From 66-474 sp035688305 (GTDB lineage: Bacteria; Pseudomonadota; Gammaproteobacteria; Xanthomonadales; Rhodanobacteraceae), in NCBI GenBank assembly GCA_035688305.1, contig DASSNC010000099.1, forward strand, positions 1-31,264: a DNA stretch of 31,264 nucleotides, read 5' to 3'. The notes under the pieces were generated by a model. The model worked only from the letters and a program-made list of their open reading frames with translations. It searched no databases and had not been told where the DNA came from. This document shows, piece after piece, positions 1 through 6,966 of this stretch. A program made the position numbers and the translations under genes. Each line of letters starts with the position of its first letter. The stretch's first letter is position 1.

Positions 1-126
1 AAGGCGTAAGCGCGTCACCCAGGTGCAACCAAGCCGCCGCAGCGCGGCTGCCACGGAGCGCGGCGGGTCGTCAGGCGCCAGGTGTGGAATACTGATCCTG
101 GCTCGCCACACGGACTGAAGAAAGCC

Positions 127-1542
127 ATGGACCTCGCTACGACCCATGCACGTGATCTGTCCGCGTTGTTGCAGCAACAACGCGAAGCGCACCGGCGCGA
201 ACCCTACCCGGACTGGGCCACGCGCGCGGCACGGTTGCGCACGTTGCGCGCGCTGCTGCTGGAAAACCAGGACGCAATCTGCCGCGCCATCAATGCGGAC
301 TTCGGCTGCCGCCCGACCGAAGAAACCCAACTGCTGGAGTTGTTCCCGTCGCTCACCTTCATCCGCCACGCCTTGCGCCACGGCAGACGCTGGATGCGTC
401 CGCGCCACGGCTTTGCGGGGCTCTGGTTCCTGCCCGCGCGTACCATGCTGATCGCACAACCGGTGGGCGTGGTCGGCATCATCGTGCCGTGGAACTATCC
501 GTTGTTCCTTGCGGTGGGTCCGGTCATCGACGCATTGGCTGCGGGCAATCGCGCGATGGTGAAGATGAGCGAATACACGCCGCACTTTTCGGCACTGTTC
601 GCCGAACTGTGCACGCGCCGTTTCCCCGATGGCGTCGTCACGGTGGTGAACGGCGGGCCGGACGTGGCGCGGGCATTCTCTGCACTGCCTTTCGGCCACC
701 TGTTGTTCACCGGCTCCACGTCGGTCGGCCGCGAAGTGATGCGCGCGGCAGCCAACAACCTGACCCCCGTGACGCTGGAGCTGGGCGGCAAGTCGCCGGC
801 CATCATCGGCCCCGGTGCGGATTTCGAACACGCGGTCGAGCGCATCATCTACGGCAAGTGCGTCAATGCCGGCCAGACCTGCATCGCGCCGGATTATGTA
901 TTGCTGCCGCGTGATCGCGAGCAGGCGTTCATCGAAGCTGCGCGAAAGGTTTTCGCACGCCTGTACCCGGATTTTGCGGACGACACCAGCTACGCCAGCG
1001 TGATTACGGATCGCCAGCACGAGCGGCTGATCGCGACGCGCGACGACGCAATCGGGCGCGGCGCCCTCGCGCATCCGCTCACCACGGCGACCAGTAATGT
1101 CGTGCGGCGCATGCCACCGACCCTGCTCACGAACGTCGATCCGGAAAGCCGGGTGCTGCGCGAGGAAATCTTCGGCCCGTTGCTGCCGCTGGTTCCCTAC
1201 GACACGCTCGACGCAGCGCTGCAATTCATCGACGCGCGCCCGCACCCGTTGGCGCTGTACCTGTTCGAGCACGACAAGGCCTTGCAGCGGCGCGTCCTGA
1301 AACGGCACCTGGCCGGCGGCGTCAGCATCAACGACACCTTGTACCACTTCGTCCAGCAAAACCTGCCGATCGGCGGCGTCGGCGATTCCGGCATGGGTGG
1401 CTACCACGGCAAGTTCGGCTTCGACACGTTCTCGAAACTGAAGCCGGTATTCCGGCAGGCCCGCTTCAGCGGCACCGGTCTGCTCAACCCGCCCTACGGC
1501 GCGCGCTTCCGGCGCATGTTGAAAGTGTTGCTGCGGCGCTGA
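127..1542 (+). CDS. Aldehyde dehydrogenase, coniferyl-aldehyde-dehydrogenase type
   Basis: This 471-residue cytosolic NAD(P)-dependent aldehyde dehydrogenase would oxidise an aldehyde to its acid. The ALDH signature is complete: the IIVPWNYP motif of the coenzyme fold, LELGGKSP with the general-base glutamate E218, and GQTCIAPDY with the catalytic cysteine C252. The C-terminal GGVSINDTLYH and GMGGYHGKFGFDTFS segments are typical of the coniferyl aldehyde dehydrogenase subgroup. The ATG at 127 is preferred over an in-frame GTG at 82 because it follows a GAAGAAAG stretch and gives the usual family N-terminus. The subgroup is often found outside lignin degraders, so the true substrate is open and a broad aromatic or aliphatic aldehyde range is as likely as coniferyl aldehyde. 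No pathway partner is adjacent. Confidence 0.9.
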   Translation: MDLATTHARDLSALLQQQREAHRREPYPDWATRAARLRTLRALLLENQDAICRAINADFGCRPTEETQLLELFPSLTFIRHALRHGRRWMRPRHGFAGLWFLPARTMLIAQPVGVVGIIVPWNYPLFLAVGPVIDALAAGNRAMVKMSEYTPHFSALFAELCTRRFPDGVVTVVNGGPDVARAFSALPFGHLLFTGSTSVGREVMRAAANNLTPVTLELGGKSPAIIGPGADFEHAVERIIYGKCVNAGQTCIAPDYVLLPRDREQAFIEAARKVFARLYPDFADDTSYASVITDRQHERLIATRDDAIGRGALAHPLTTATSNVVRRMPPTLLTNVDPESRVLREEIFGPLLPLVPYDTLDAALQFIDARPHPLALYLFEHDKALQRRVLKRHLAGGVSINDTLYHFVQQNLPIGGVGDSGMGGYHGKFGFDTFSKLKPVFRQARFSGTGLLNPPYGARFRRMLKVLLRR

Positions 1543-1586
1543 TCGCGGTCAGCCGCCGACCCCGTTGCGTGTGCGAAAATCGCAGG

Positions 1587-2000
1587 ATGGCTACCGACAC
1601 GCTTGACGATTTCGACGCCCTGCTGCGCGCCGCGCGCGAACAGGTGGAACCGCAGCGCTTGCTGTTCGTGTTTGCCGAGCGTCAGCTCGGTGAGCACGCC
1701 ACGGCAGCCGAGCGCGCAAGTTTCGAACGTGGCGATGGCGGCCACCTGCAACCCAGCCTGTGCGTCGACAAGGCGCCCGATGAAGTCACGGATTTCCAGG
1801 CGCTGGTGGCTGAGTCCACGAACACCGGCCAGCACTGGGACATCGTGTTCGTGGGCAGCCTTGAAGGCCGCGGCGGCATCCCGCCGAACAGCGATGAAGC
1901 CGACCAGCCACTGCGCTTCATGGTCAATGCGATCAACGACGGGCGGGTCGGCGAGTTCGCCGCGTTCGACCGCGCAGGGCACGCCTTGCGCTTCGTGTAG
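1587..2000 (+). CDS. Small conserved protein of unknown function (often mislabelled ribonucleotide reductase alpha)
   Basis: A 137-residue soluble protein. It contains EPQRLLFVFAERQL, LCVDKAPDEV, WDIVFVGSL and QPLRFMVNAI, which I recognise from a small proteobacterial family that databases often call ribonucleotide reductase subunit alpha. It is far too short for that enzyme and has none of its radical-site cysteines or substrate loop, so the name is not credible and the function is unknown. ATG at 1587 is chosen because GCAGGA precedes it; an in-frame GTG at 1569 would add six residues. The last codon and TAG stop (GTG TAG) lie inside a REP-like element that also overlaps the 3' end of the convergent gene. 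Confidence 0.75.
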   Translation: MATDTLDDFDALLRAAREQVEPQRLLFVFAERQLGEHATAAERASFERGDGGHLQPSLCVDKAPDEVTDFQALVAESTNTGQHWDIVFVGSLEGRGGIPPNSDEADQPLRFMVNAINDGRVGEFAAFDRAGHALRFV

Positions 2001-2121
2001 GAGGGTCGGCACGCTCGATCCGAATTCCTGCGCGGAAGGCGCGACCAGAACTCCCACGCGGAAAGCGCGACCGCTGGTTGCAGCGTGCAACCCGGTCGAA
2101 CCTGCCGGCCCTCCTACACCG
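1995..2121. repeat. Cluster of REP-like palindromic elements between convergent genes
   Basis: The outer arms form an inverted pair: GTGTAGGAGGGTCGGCA at 1995-2011 and its near-perfect reverse complement TGCCGGCCCTCCTACAC at about 2105-2121. Between them lie two degenerate direct elements with the core CGCGGAAGGCGCGACC or CGCGGAAAGCGCGACC, at about 2033-2048 and 2058-2073. The head TGTAGGAG is the same as in the cluster at 31.1 kb. The pair can fold into a large cruciform or hairpin and probably separates transcription from the two sides. Each arm contributes the GTG TAG end of the neighbouring coding sequence. Confidence 0.75.
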
Positions 2122-3328
2122 AACGTGTCGCCACCACCGGTGGCACCCTGGATGCGCGCCTTGCGGGCGACAACACCGCCAACTGGCCGAGCACCCACAG
2201 CGCCGCGGCACCCACCAGCAGGTACCACAGCGGCAAGCGCGGCAATTCGTAAAAGTGCATCAACAGCAGGTTCACTCCAACCGCCAGGATCGCACCGAGC
2301 ACGACGCCCCAGGTGACGATCAGAAAATTCTCGACCTGAAAGTAATGCAGAATGTCGGCGCGCGTCGCACCGACCGCGCGCCGGATGCCGATGCTGCGGG
2401 TGCGCTGTTGCACCCAGAAATTCGCGAGGCCCGTGATGCCAAGCGCCGCCACGAACAACAAACCCAGCGCGGAGGCAATCAGCAGGCTCATCATCGTGCG
2501 GTCGCCCTGGAAGTAGTCGGCGCGCATTTGCGCGAACGTCTGTGGGCGGCGCAGAACGCGATTGGGGTCCAGCCGGGTCAGCAGGGCCGTCGCCTGTTTC
2601 AGCACCCGTGCGCGGTCCTGCGGCTGGGTGCGCAGCACGTAGGTGACATCCGGATCACCCGGCAGCATCGGAAACAGCGCGCTGAAGTTGCTGTCGGCGC
2701 CATCGCCGGCGTCAGGGTTCAAAAGGTGCGCAACGACGCCTACGATGCGCACCGGTTCCTTGTACGGATAGATCGCCTTGCCAAGTGCACTTTGGCCGGG
2801 AAACAGGCGCTCGGCCAACTGCTGCGTGACGATCACCGCCGGCACGTGCTTGAGGCCGCTGTCGCCGTGCGCCCCCTGTTTCGGCACGTATTCGTCCGCG
2901 CGGAAATCGCGGCCAGCAATCAACTTCAGGCCCAGGGTCTGCAGTTCGCCGGGGCTGCCGTTGAAGACGCGGATGTTGGCGACGCTTGAGCCATCCGCCG
3001 TGATGGACGCACTGGTTGTCCAGTTGTTGCCGTTGAATGGCAGCGCATCGACCACCACGGCGGACTCGACGCCGGGAATTGCACGCAACGCCGCAAGGTC
3101 CGCCTGATCCTGTGCGAGCCGGTTCACGCCGTGCGCAAGGTCGACGCTCTCGACCGTCACCAGCCGGTTTTCGTCCACCCCGCTGATGACGTGCATCGCC
3201 GTGGCGTGCCGCGCGATCATGAAGGCGACGTTGCACACGATGGCGCAGGTGAACGCAACCAGCAGCGCCAGCAAGCCCGCGATGAGCTTGTGGCGGCGCA
3301 AGGTGGCAAGAATCGGTTGGATTTGCAC
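2114..3328 (-). CDS. ABC transporter permease, MacB/FtsX type (second of a pair)
   Basis: A 404-residue inner-membrane permease with the MacB layout: one N-terminal membrane helix (about residues 14-37), a large periplasmic MacB_PCD-type domain (about 40-270), then three C-terminal helices (about 283-305, 330-355 and 368-390). The conserved cytoplasmic segment between the first two reads RSIGIRRAVGATRADIL. The start is a GTG at 3328, supported by AGAGGA eight bases upstream. It is the downstream gene of a two-permease unit; 133 bp with REP elements separate it from the first. Such proteins work with a LolD/MacB-type ATPase and usually a periplasmic adaptor, but neither is in this window. The substrate is unknown; peptide or lipoprotein-linked export, or mechanotransmission, are family possibilities only. 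Confidence 0.85.
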   Translation of the reverse strand: MQIQPILATLRRHKLIAGLLALLVAFTCAIVCNVAFMIARHATAMHVISGVDENRLVTVESVDLAHGVNRLAQDQADLAALRAIPGVESAVVVDALPFNGNNWTTSASITADGSSVANIRVFNGSPGELQTLGLKLIAGRDFRADEYVPKQGAHGDSGLKHVPAVIVTQQLAERLFPGQSALGKAIYPYKEPVRIVGVVAHLLNPDAGDGADSNFSALFPMLPGDPDVTYVLRTQPQDRARVLKQATALLTRLDPNRVLRRPQTFAQMRADYFQGDRTMMSLLIASALGLLFVAALGITGLANFWVQQRTRSIGIRRAVGATRADILHYFQVENFLIVTWGVVLGAILAVGVNLLLMHFYELPRLPLWYLLVGAAALWVLGQLAVLSPARRASRVPPVVATRSV

Positions 3329-3364
3329 GTCGCTATTCCTCTGTCCAAATCATGAGCCGTAGAA

Positions 3365-3467
3365 CCCTGCACGCACGCGCAGGAGACATCGCTATCGGCC
3401 TCGTAGGCGCCTGCGTGCAGGCGACCCGCTACCAGAAACACCATCGCGTGCACGCACGCTCCTATAA
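3365..3467. repeat. REP-like palindromes between the two permease genes
   Basis: Three short palindromic segments lie here: one around CCTGCACGCACGCGCAGGAG (3365-3384), one reading GTAGGCGCCTGCGTGCAGGC (about 3403-3422), and an inverted one at about 3441-3467 whose reverse complement begins TATAGGAGCGTGCGTGCACG. The head-to-head arrangement is that of a REPIN. The inverted element overlaps the TAG stop of the upstream permease. It may attenuate or stabilise the permease message between its two cistrons. Confidence 0.65.
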
Positions 3468-4766
3468 GGTCTTCAACTGCAACGCCGGCGGCACCAGGCA
3501 CGCGCGCCAGGCTGGCAGCAACCCGGCCAACACGCTCGCGACGATCGCCAATACAACCGTGGTCAACAACATCGACACGTTCATCTGCGCAAGTTGGGCG
3601 TAGCCATCGGGGCGCTGCCGGATGCTCCACAAGCCGAGCTGCGCAATGCCTATCCCCAGCAAGCCACCGGCAACACCGATCAACGCCGACTCCACCCCAA
3701 ACTGCATGAAGACGTCGCGTCGCCTTGCGCCCATCGCGCGGCGCACGCTGATCTCACCACTGCGGCGCAGGAACTTGGCCAGCAACAAGGCCACCACGCT
3801 CAGCATGCACACGATGAGGAAGCCGATCGCCAGCCACGTCTGCATCGACAACTCATCCGGGACGATGTGCTCATGCGCCAGCCATGCCATCAATCCATGC
3901 AATCTCGGCGGACTTTGCTTGCGCGGAAACCGTCCGTGAGCTTGCTGGTCGTGCCAGTAGTTGACGAGATAACCGTGGTACGCCAGTGCCTTGACCGGGT
4001 TGTCCAGCTTCACCCAGACCTGCACCCAGGTGCACTTGTCACTCAGTTGCCCCGCATTGTCGTCGCCCCAGCACGAGGTGTGCCCGTCGATCGGCATGTG
4101 CACATCCAGACCGGTCTGCAGCGGCAGGAAGAACTGGTCGGCCTCGCCAAAAACCTGGTGGCGGGCCTGCCGGTAAAAGACCGGCTGCGGATTCCAGCCA
4201 TCGAGCACGCCGATCACGCGGAAGTCCGTGTCATTCAGGCGCACCGTGCGACCGATGCCGGTGGCGTCGCCGAACAGTCTTTGATCGAGCTTGCGACTCA
4301 AGACCACCACCCGCGCGCGCGCCTCATCCTGCTGAGCCGTCCAGCCGGCACCAGCGTGGAACCGCACGCCGAACATCGAGAAGAACTCCGAGGTGGCGTA
4401 TTCGCCCGGCACGAAAAACGCCCCCTCGCCGGCATGCTCGGGGTGAACCGCCGCAATACCCTGCGCCATCGCTGCCTGCCCGTCGGCGCGTTGTGCACGC
4501 AACAGATTCATCGCATCCGGCCAGGTGAAGCCGTCAGGCACATCGTCGGGGGCAGCCTTCCCGTCAGACGCCGGCCGCGGATCCAGCATCGGCACATACA
4601 GCTTCGCGCTCAAACCCGGCAGCGGATCGCCGGACATCACGTGCAAGACGGTGATCATCGTCATGCTGGCACCGATGCCGAGACCGATCGCCACCACCAT
4701 CAGTGCGGTGAGAACCGGCGAGCGCCGCATGCTGCGCCAGGCAAGCCCAAGGTAATAGCTGAACAT
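3462..4766 (-). CDS. ABC transporter permease, MacB/FtsX type (first of a pair)
   Basis: A 434-residue inner-membrane permease. It starts MFSYYLGLAWRSMRRSPVLT, runs into a first membrane helix with a VVAIGLGIGASMTM core, has a periplasmic MacB_PCD-type domain of about 250 residues, and ends with three membrane helices. The coupling segment reads SGEISVRRAMGARRRDVF. The ATG at 4766 is fixed by GGAGGAA about four bases upstream; the reading frame stays open to 5048, but that part has no permease-like sequence. The last codons are ACC TTA followed by a TAG donated by a REP-like element. It is transcribed first in the pair. No ATPase or adaptor gene lies upstream, where only a regulatory region and repeat debris are found. 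Confidence 0.88.
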   Translation of the reverse strand: MFSYYLGLAWRSMRRSPVLTALMVVAIGLGIGASMTMITVLHVMSGDPLPGLSAKLYVPMLDPRPASDGKAAPDDVPDGFTWPDAMNLLRAQRADGQAAMAQGIAAVHPEHAGEGAFFVPGEYATSEFFSMFGVRFHAGAGWTAQQDEARARVVVLSRKLDQRLFGDATGIGRTVRLNDTDFRVIGVLDGWNPQPVFYRQARHQVFGEADQFFLPLQTGLDVHMPIDGHTSCWGDDNAGQLSDKCTWVQVWVKLDNPVKALAYHGYLVNYWHDQQAHGRFPRKQSPPRLHGLMAWLAHEHIVPDELSMQTWLAIGFLIVCMLSVVALLLAKFLRRSGEISVRRAMGARRRDVFMQFGVESALIGVAGGLLGIGIAQLGLWSIRQRPDGYAQLAQMNVSMLLTTVVLAIVASVLAGLLPAWRACLVPPALQLKTL

Positions 4767-4824
4767 CCGGTTCCTCCAGCCTGATGAACACGTACGGCAC
4801 GCGCGCCATCGGCGTGTACCTGGC

Positions 4825-4852
4825 CCGCATGGCATTGCACGCACGATGCCAA
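4825..4852 (-). promoter_or_regulatory. Candidate sigma-54 (-24/-12) promoter for the permease pair
   Basis: The minus strand reads TTGGCATCGTGCGTGCAAT from 4852 to 4834. The invariant GG (4850-4849) and GC (4838-4837) are separated by exactly ten bases, as sigma-54 promoters require, and TGGCA and TGCA flank them as in the consensus. A start point near 4825 would leave a leader of about 60 nt before the strong ribosome site of the first permease. The phased sites at 4915-4951 lie at the right distance for an enhancer-binding protein. This was read by eye and not tested. Confidence 0.6.
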
Positions 4853-4914
4853 CACGGTTCCGGCAAACCAGCTCAGTCAAATCAATGGCATGGCGGCCGA
4901 AGCTCGCGCAAAAA

Positions 4915-4951
4915 CCTGTCCGCGGACACTCGCGGACGCCCCGCGGACAGG
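4915..4951. promoter_or_regulatory. Phased CGCGGAC repeats, candidate enhancer (UAS) for a sigma-54 activator
   Basis: TGTCCGCGGACA (4917-4928) is a perfect 12-bp palindrome. CGCGGAC recurs at 4921-4927, 4931-4937 and 4942-4948, so the three copies are 10 and 11 bp apart and lie on the same face of the helix. The outer arms CCTGTCCGCGG (4915-4925) and CCGCGGACAGG (4941-4951) are also perfect inverted repeats. The block lies about 90-125 bp upstream of the proposed sigma-54 start point, the usual place for activator dimers. No activator gene is in the window. Confidence 0.55.
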
Positions 4952-5034
4952 CGCCCGCAGTCGCGCTGGAGCCAAGCCCCGGACAGCAACAATCCGGACC
5001 GAACCAGCGCCGGAATGACGAACGACAGCCGGGC

Positions 5035-5115
5035 GCCATGGACGGCACGAGTCATCGAACACCGTGGTTCGATTCCAAGTCTGTCACCGCAACGAAGTCT
5101 GCGTCGCCAATCTGG
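5035..5115. repeat. Detached copy of the tRNA-Phe-linked repeat
   Basis: About 81 bp match the core of the 163-bp tandem unit found next to tRNA-Phe. They begin at GCCATGGACGGC, contain CGTGGTTCGATTCC and end at GCGTCGCCAATCTGG, with only a few substitutions against the copies at 7786-7866 and 7948-8029. It is in the same orientation, about 2.75 kb away, on the other side of hipBA and the lipoprotein gene. The match stops abruptly at about 5115, where an IS3-type transposase remnant begins. Confidence 0.8.
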
Positions 5116-5216
5116 TCCCAGCCAAAGCCCTTCGCGTTGCGCAGGTGCAGAAAGCACAGGCCAAAGCCCCAGTCCTTGTAGGCCGTGGTCAAGCGCACCA
5201 GCCAGTCGGGTTGTGT
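5115..5216 (-). pseudogene. Remnant of an IS3-family transposase (OrfB part)
   Basis: On the minus strand this stretch encodes about 34 residues that include PDWLVRLTTAYKDWGFG followed by LCFLHLRNAKGFGWDQ. I recognise the WGFGLCFLYLRNVKGFGW segment as the HTH_21/OrfB region of one IS3-family subgroup. The frame is closed by a TGA just upstream (5217-5219), and downstream it runs into the tRNA-Phe-linked repeat, so neither the start, the DDE catalytic core nor the inverted repeats remain. It is a dead fragment showing that an insertion sequence once sat here. Confidence 0.6.
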
Positions 5217-5326
5217 TCACGGCGCCTTGTACCAATTCAACCCCAAGATCGTGGACAAGGAACCAACCGCCATCCCTTCCGTTGAAGTCGCAAGGAACGG
5301 TTGATACCGGGCGGATCCAGTGTCGT

Positions 5327-5370
5327 AATGAATAATATCATTGACATTATTGGCCATTTGAGTATAAGAT
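5327..5370 (+). promoter_or_regulatory. hipBA promoter with overlapping inverted-repeat operator
   Basis: This AT-rich stretch has a consensus -35 TTGACA (5341-5346) and, after 16 bp, TATAAG (5363-5368); TAAGAT at 5365-5370 with 18 bp is an alternative. Inverted repeats overlap the -35: AATGA-N6-TCATT (5327-5342) and AATAAT-N9-ATTATT (5331-5351). HipB-type antitoxins normally repress their own operon through such operators. Transcription would start near 5375, only a few bases before the GTG start codon of the antitoxin. Confidence 0.65.
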
Positions 5371-5380
5371 ATCGATCATT

Positions 5381-5713
5381 GTGGCAAGAACCGCTCCCGC
5401 CCTGCTGCCCCGTCTCGCGCGTCTGCTGCGTGGTTTGGGCGGCAATATTCGTCGCGCGCGATTGCGCCGTGCCTATACGGCCGCGACCGTGGCCCAACGC
5501 GCGGGCATCACGCGCCCGACGCTGACACGCGTGGAACAGGGTGACCCCGCGGTGGCGCTGGGCATCTACGCGCGCGTGCTGCAGGCGCTCGGGCTGGAAG
5601 GCGATCTTCAACATATCGCCAGCGATGACGAACTGGGGCGCAAGCTTCAGGACGCGGACCTGGGCGAGCGCGCGCGTGCGCCGCGGCGCACGCAGCGCAG
5701 GACGCGCAAATGA
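5381..5713 (+). CDS. hipB: HipB-like XRE-family antitoxin
   Basis: A 110-residue DNA-binding protein. The helix-turn-helix covers about residues 20-75 (GGNIRRARLRRAYTAATVAQ, then RAGITRPTLTRVEQGDP), typical of Cro/C1-type HipB antitoxins that bind the kinase toxin and repress the operon. The arginine-rich tail from about residue 92 (RARAPRRTQRRTRK) may contact DNA or HipA. GTG at 5381 is the only reasonable start upstream of the HTH; no ribosome site precedes it, and the promoter lies so close that the message is nearly leaderless. The TGA stop overlaps the hipA ATG (ATGA), so the two are translationally coupled. Confidence 0.85.
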   Translation: MARTAPALLPRLARLLRGLGGNIRRARLRRAYTAATVAQRAGITRPTLTRVEQGDPAVALGIYARVLQALGLEGDLQHIASDDELGRKLQDADLGERARAPRRTQRRTRK

Positions 5714-6966
5714 ACCACGGGCTGGACACCGTCGAAGTGCATGCGGATCCCGAATGGCTGCCCGGTCCGCAGCGAATGGGTTGGCTGCGTCGGCAGCGCA
5801 ACAGCAGGGGCGAGGTGTTTTCGTTCGAGTACGATCCGGACTGGCTGGCGACGCCGGATGCGCTGGCGTTCGACCCCGAGCTCGCGCTGGTCCAGGGTCC
5901 GCAGTACCCGGCTGCGGATCGCGCGAACTTCGGTATCTTCCTGGATTCCGCGCCCGACCGCTGGGGGCGCGCATTGATGCAGCGACGCGAGAACTTGCGC
6001 GCGCGCGCCGGGCAACGGCGGCCGCACACGCTGACGGAATGGGATTACCTGCTGGGCGTGCACGATGAAACGCGCATGGGTGCACTGCGATTTCGCGGGG
6101 GCAAAGGCCCATTCCTCGATACCGATGATGCGCTGGCTGCACCGCCACTTGCTTCCCTGCGCAAATTGCAGGCGGCCAGCCTCAGATTCGAGGCGCAAGA
6201 CGGCGAGGACGCACGACCCGAAGACCTGGGCTGGCTGGCGCAATTGATTGCACCCGGCAGTTCGCTGGGCGGCGCGCGTCCCAAAGCGTCGGTGCGCGAC
6301 GAACATGGCGCGCTGTGCATCGCCAAGTTCCCGAGCCGCCAGGACACTCGCGACATGGGTGGATGGGAACTGGTGGCACACCGGTTGGCCGCGAAAGCCG
6401 GCATCCGCATTCCGCCCGCGCGCGCGCTGCGCCTTGGCGACAGCCCCTGCGCGACCTTTCTGGCGAAGCGCTTTGACCGCACGCCGGACGGACGGCGGTG
6501 CGCTTTCGTCTCGGCGATGACGCTGACCCAACGCAAGGACGGCGAACCGGGCGCGAGTTACCTGGAACTGGTCGACCTGCTGCAATCGCGTGGCGCCGAT
6601 ACGCGCGCGGATTGCGAGGAATTGTTCCGGCGCGTGGTGTTCAGCATCCTGATCCACAACACCGACGATCATCTGCGCAACCACGGATTCTTCTTGACGC
6701 CGACCGGCCTGCGGCTCTCGCCGGCCTACGACATCAACCCCGTCCCCGACCGCGACGAATTGACCCTCGCCATCAATGAGACGGAGACGCATTGCGACGT
6801 GGAAATCGCGATGGAGGCGAGTCGCGACTACGGCATAACCGACAAGGATGCCGGCGCAATCCTCAGGAAGGTGCAAAGCGCGGTCGCCACCTGGCGCACC
6901 GAAGTGACGGCACTGAAGATTCCCAAGACCGAGCAGGAAGAGATGGCGGCCGCATTCGGGAATTGA
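5710..6966 (+). CDS. hipA: HipA-family serine/threonine kinase toxin
   Basis: A 418-residue HipA-fold kinase. Known members phosphorylate aminoacyl-tRNA synthetases (GltX in E. coli) and halt translation; this target is not known. The expected elements are present: the Gly-rich loop GSSLGGARPK (183-192), with the autophosphorylation-type serine region; a lysine in CIAKFPS; the catalytic loop NTDDHLRNHGF with D319 and N324; and the metal-binding SPAYDI with D341. The HipA N-terminal subdomain is fused, so this is a two-gene hipBA system rather than the three-gene hipBST type. Length and motifs are intact, so it is probably active. It lies in the plastic segment next to tRNA-Phe, between copies of the tRNA-linked repeat. 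Confidence 0.92.
   Translation: MNHGLDTVEVHADPEWLPGPQRMGWLRRQRNSRGEVFSFEYDPDWLATPDALAFDPELALVQGPQYPAADRANFGIFLDSAPDRWGRALMQRRENLRARAGQRRPHTLTEWDYLLGVHDETRMGALRFRGGKGPFLDTDDALAAPPLASLRKLQAASLRFEAQDGEDARPEDLGWLAQLIAPGSSLGGARPKASVRDEHGALCIAKFPSRQDTRDMGGWELVAHRLAAKAGIRIPPARALRLGDSPCATFLAKRFDRTPDGRRCAFVSAMTLTQRKDGEPGASYLELVDLLQSRGADTRADCEELFRRVVFSILIHNTDDHLRNHGFFLTPTGLRLSPAYDINPVPDRDELTLAINETETHCDVEIAMEASRDYGITDKDAGAILRKVQSAVATWRTEVTALKIPKTEQEEMAAAFGN

Noticed and set aside
4767..5048. N-terminal extension of the first permease to an upstream start at 5048
   Set aside because: The extension crosses the sigma-54-type control region and repeat copy, has no membrane-protein character, and the ATG at 4766 has an excellent ribosome site.
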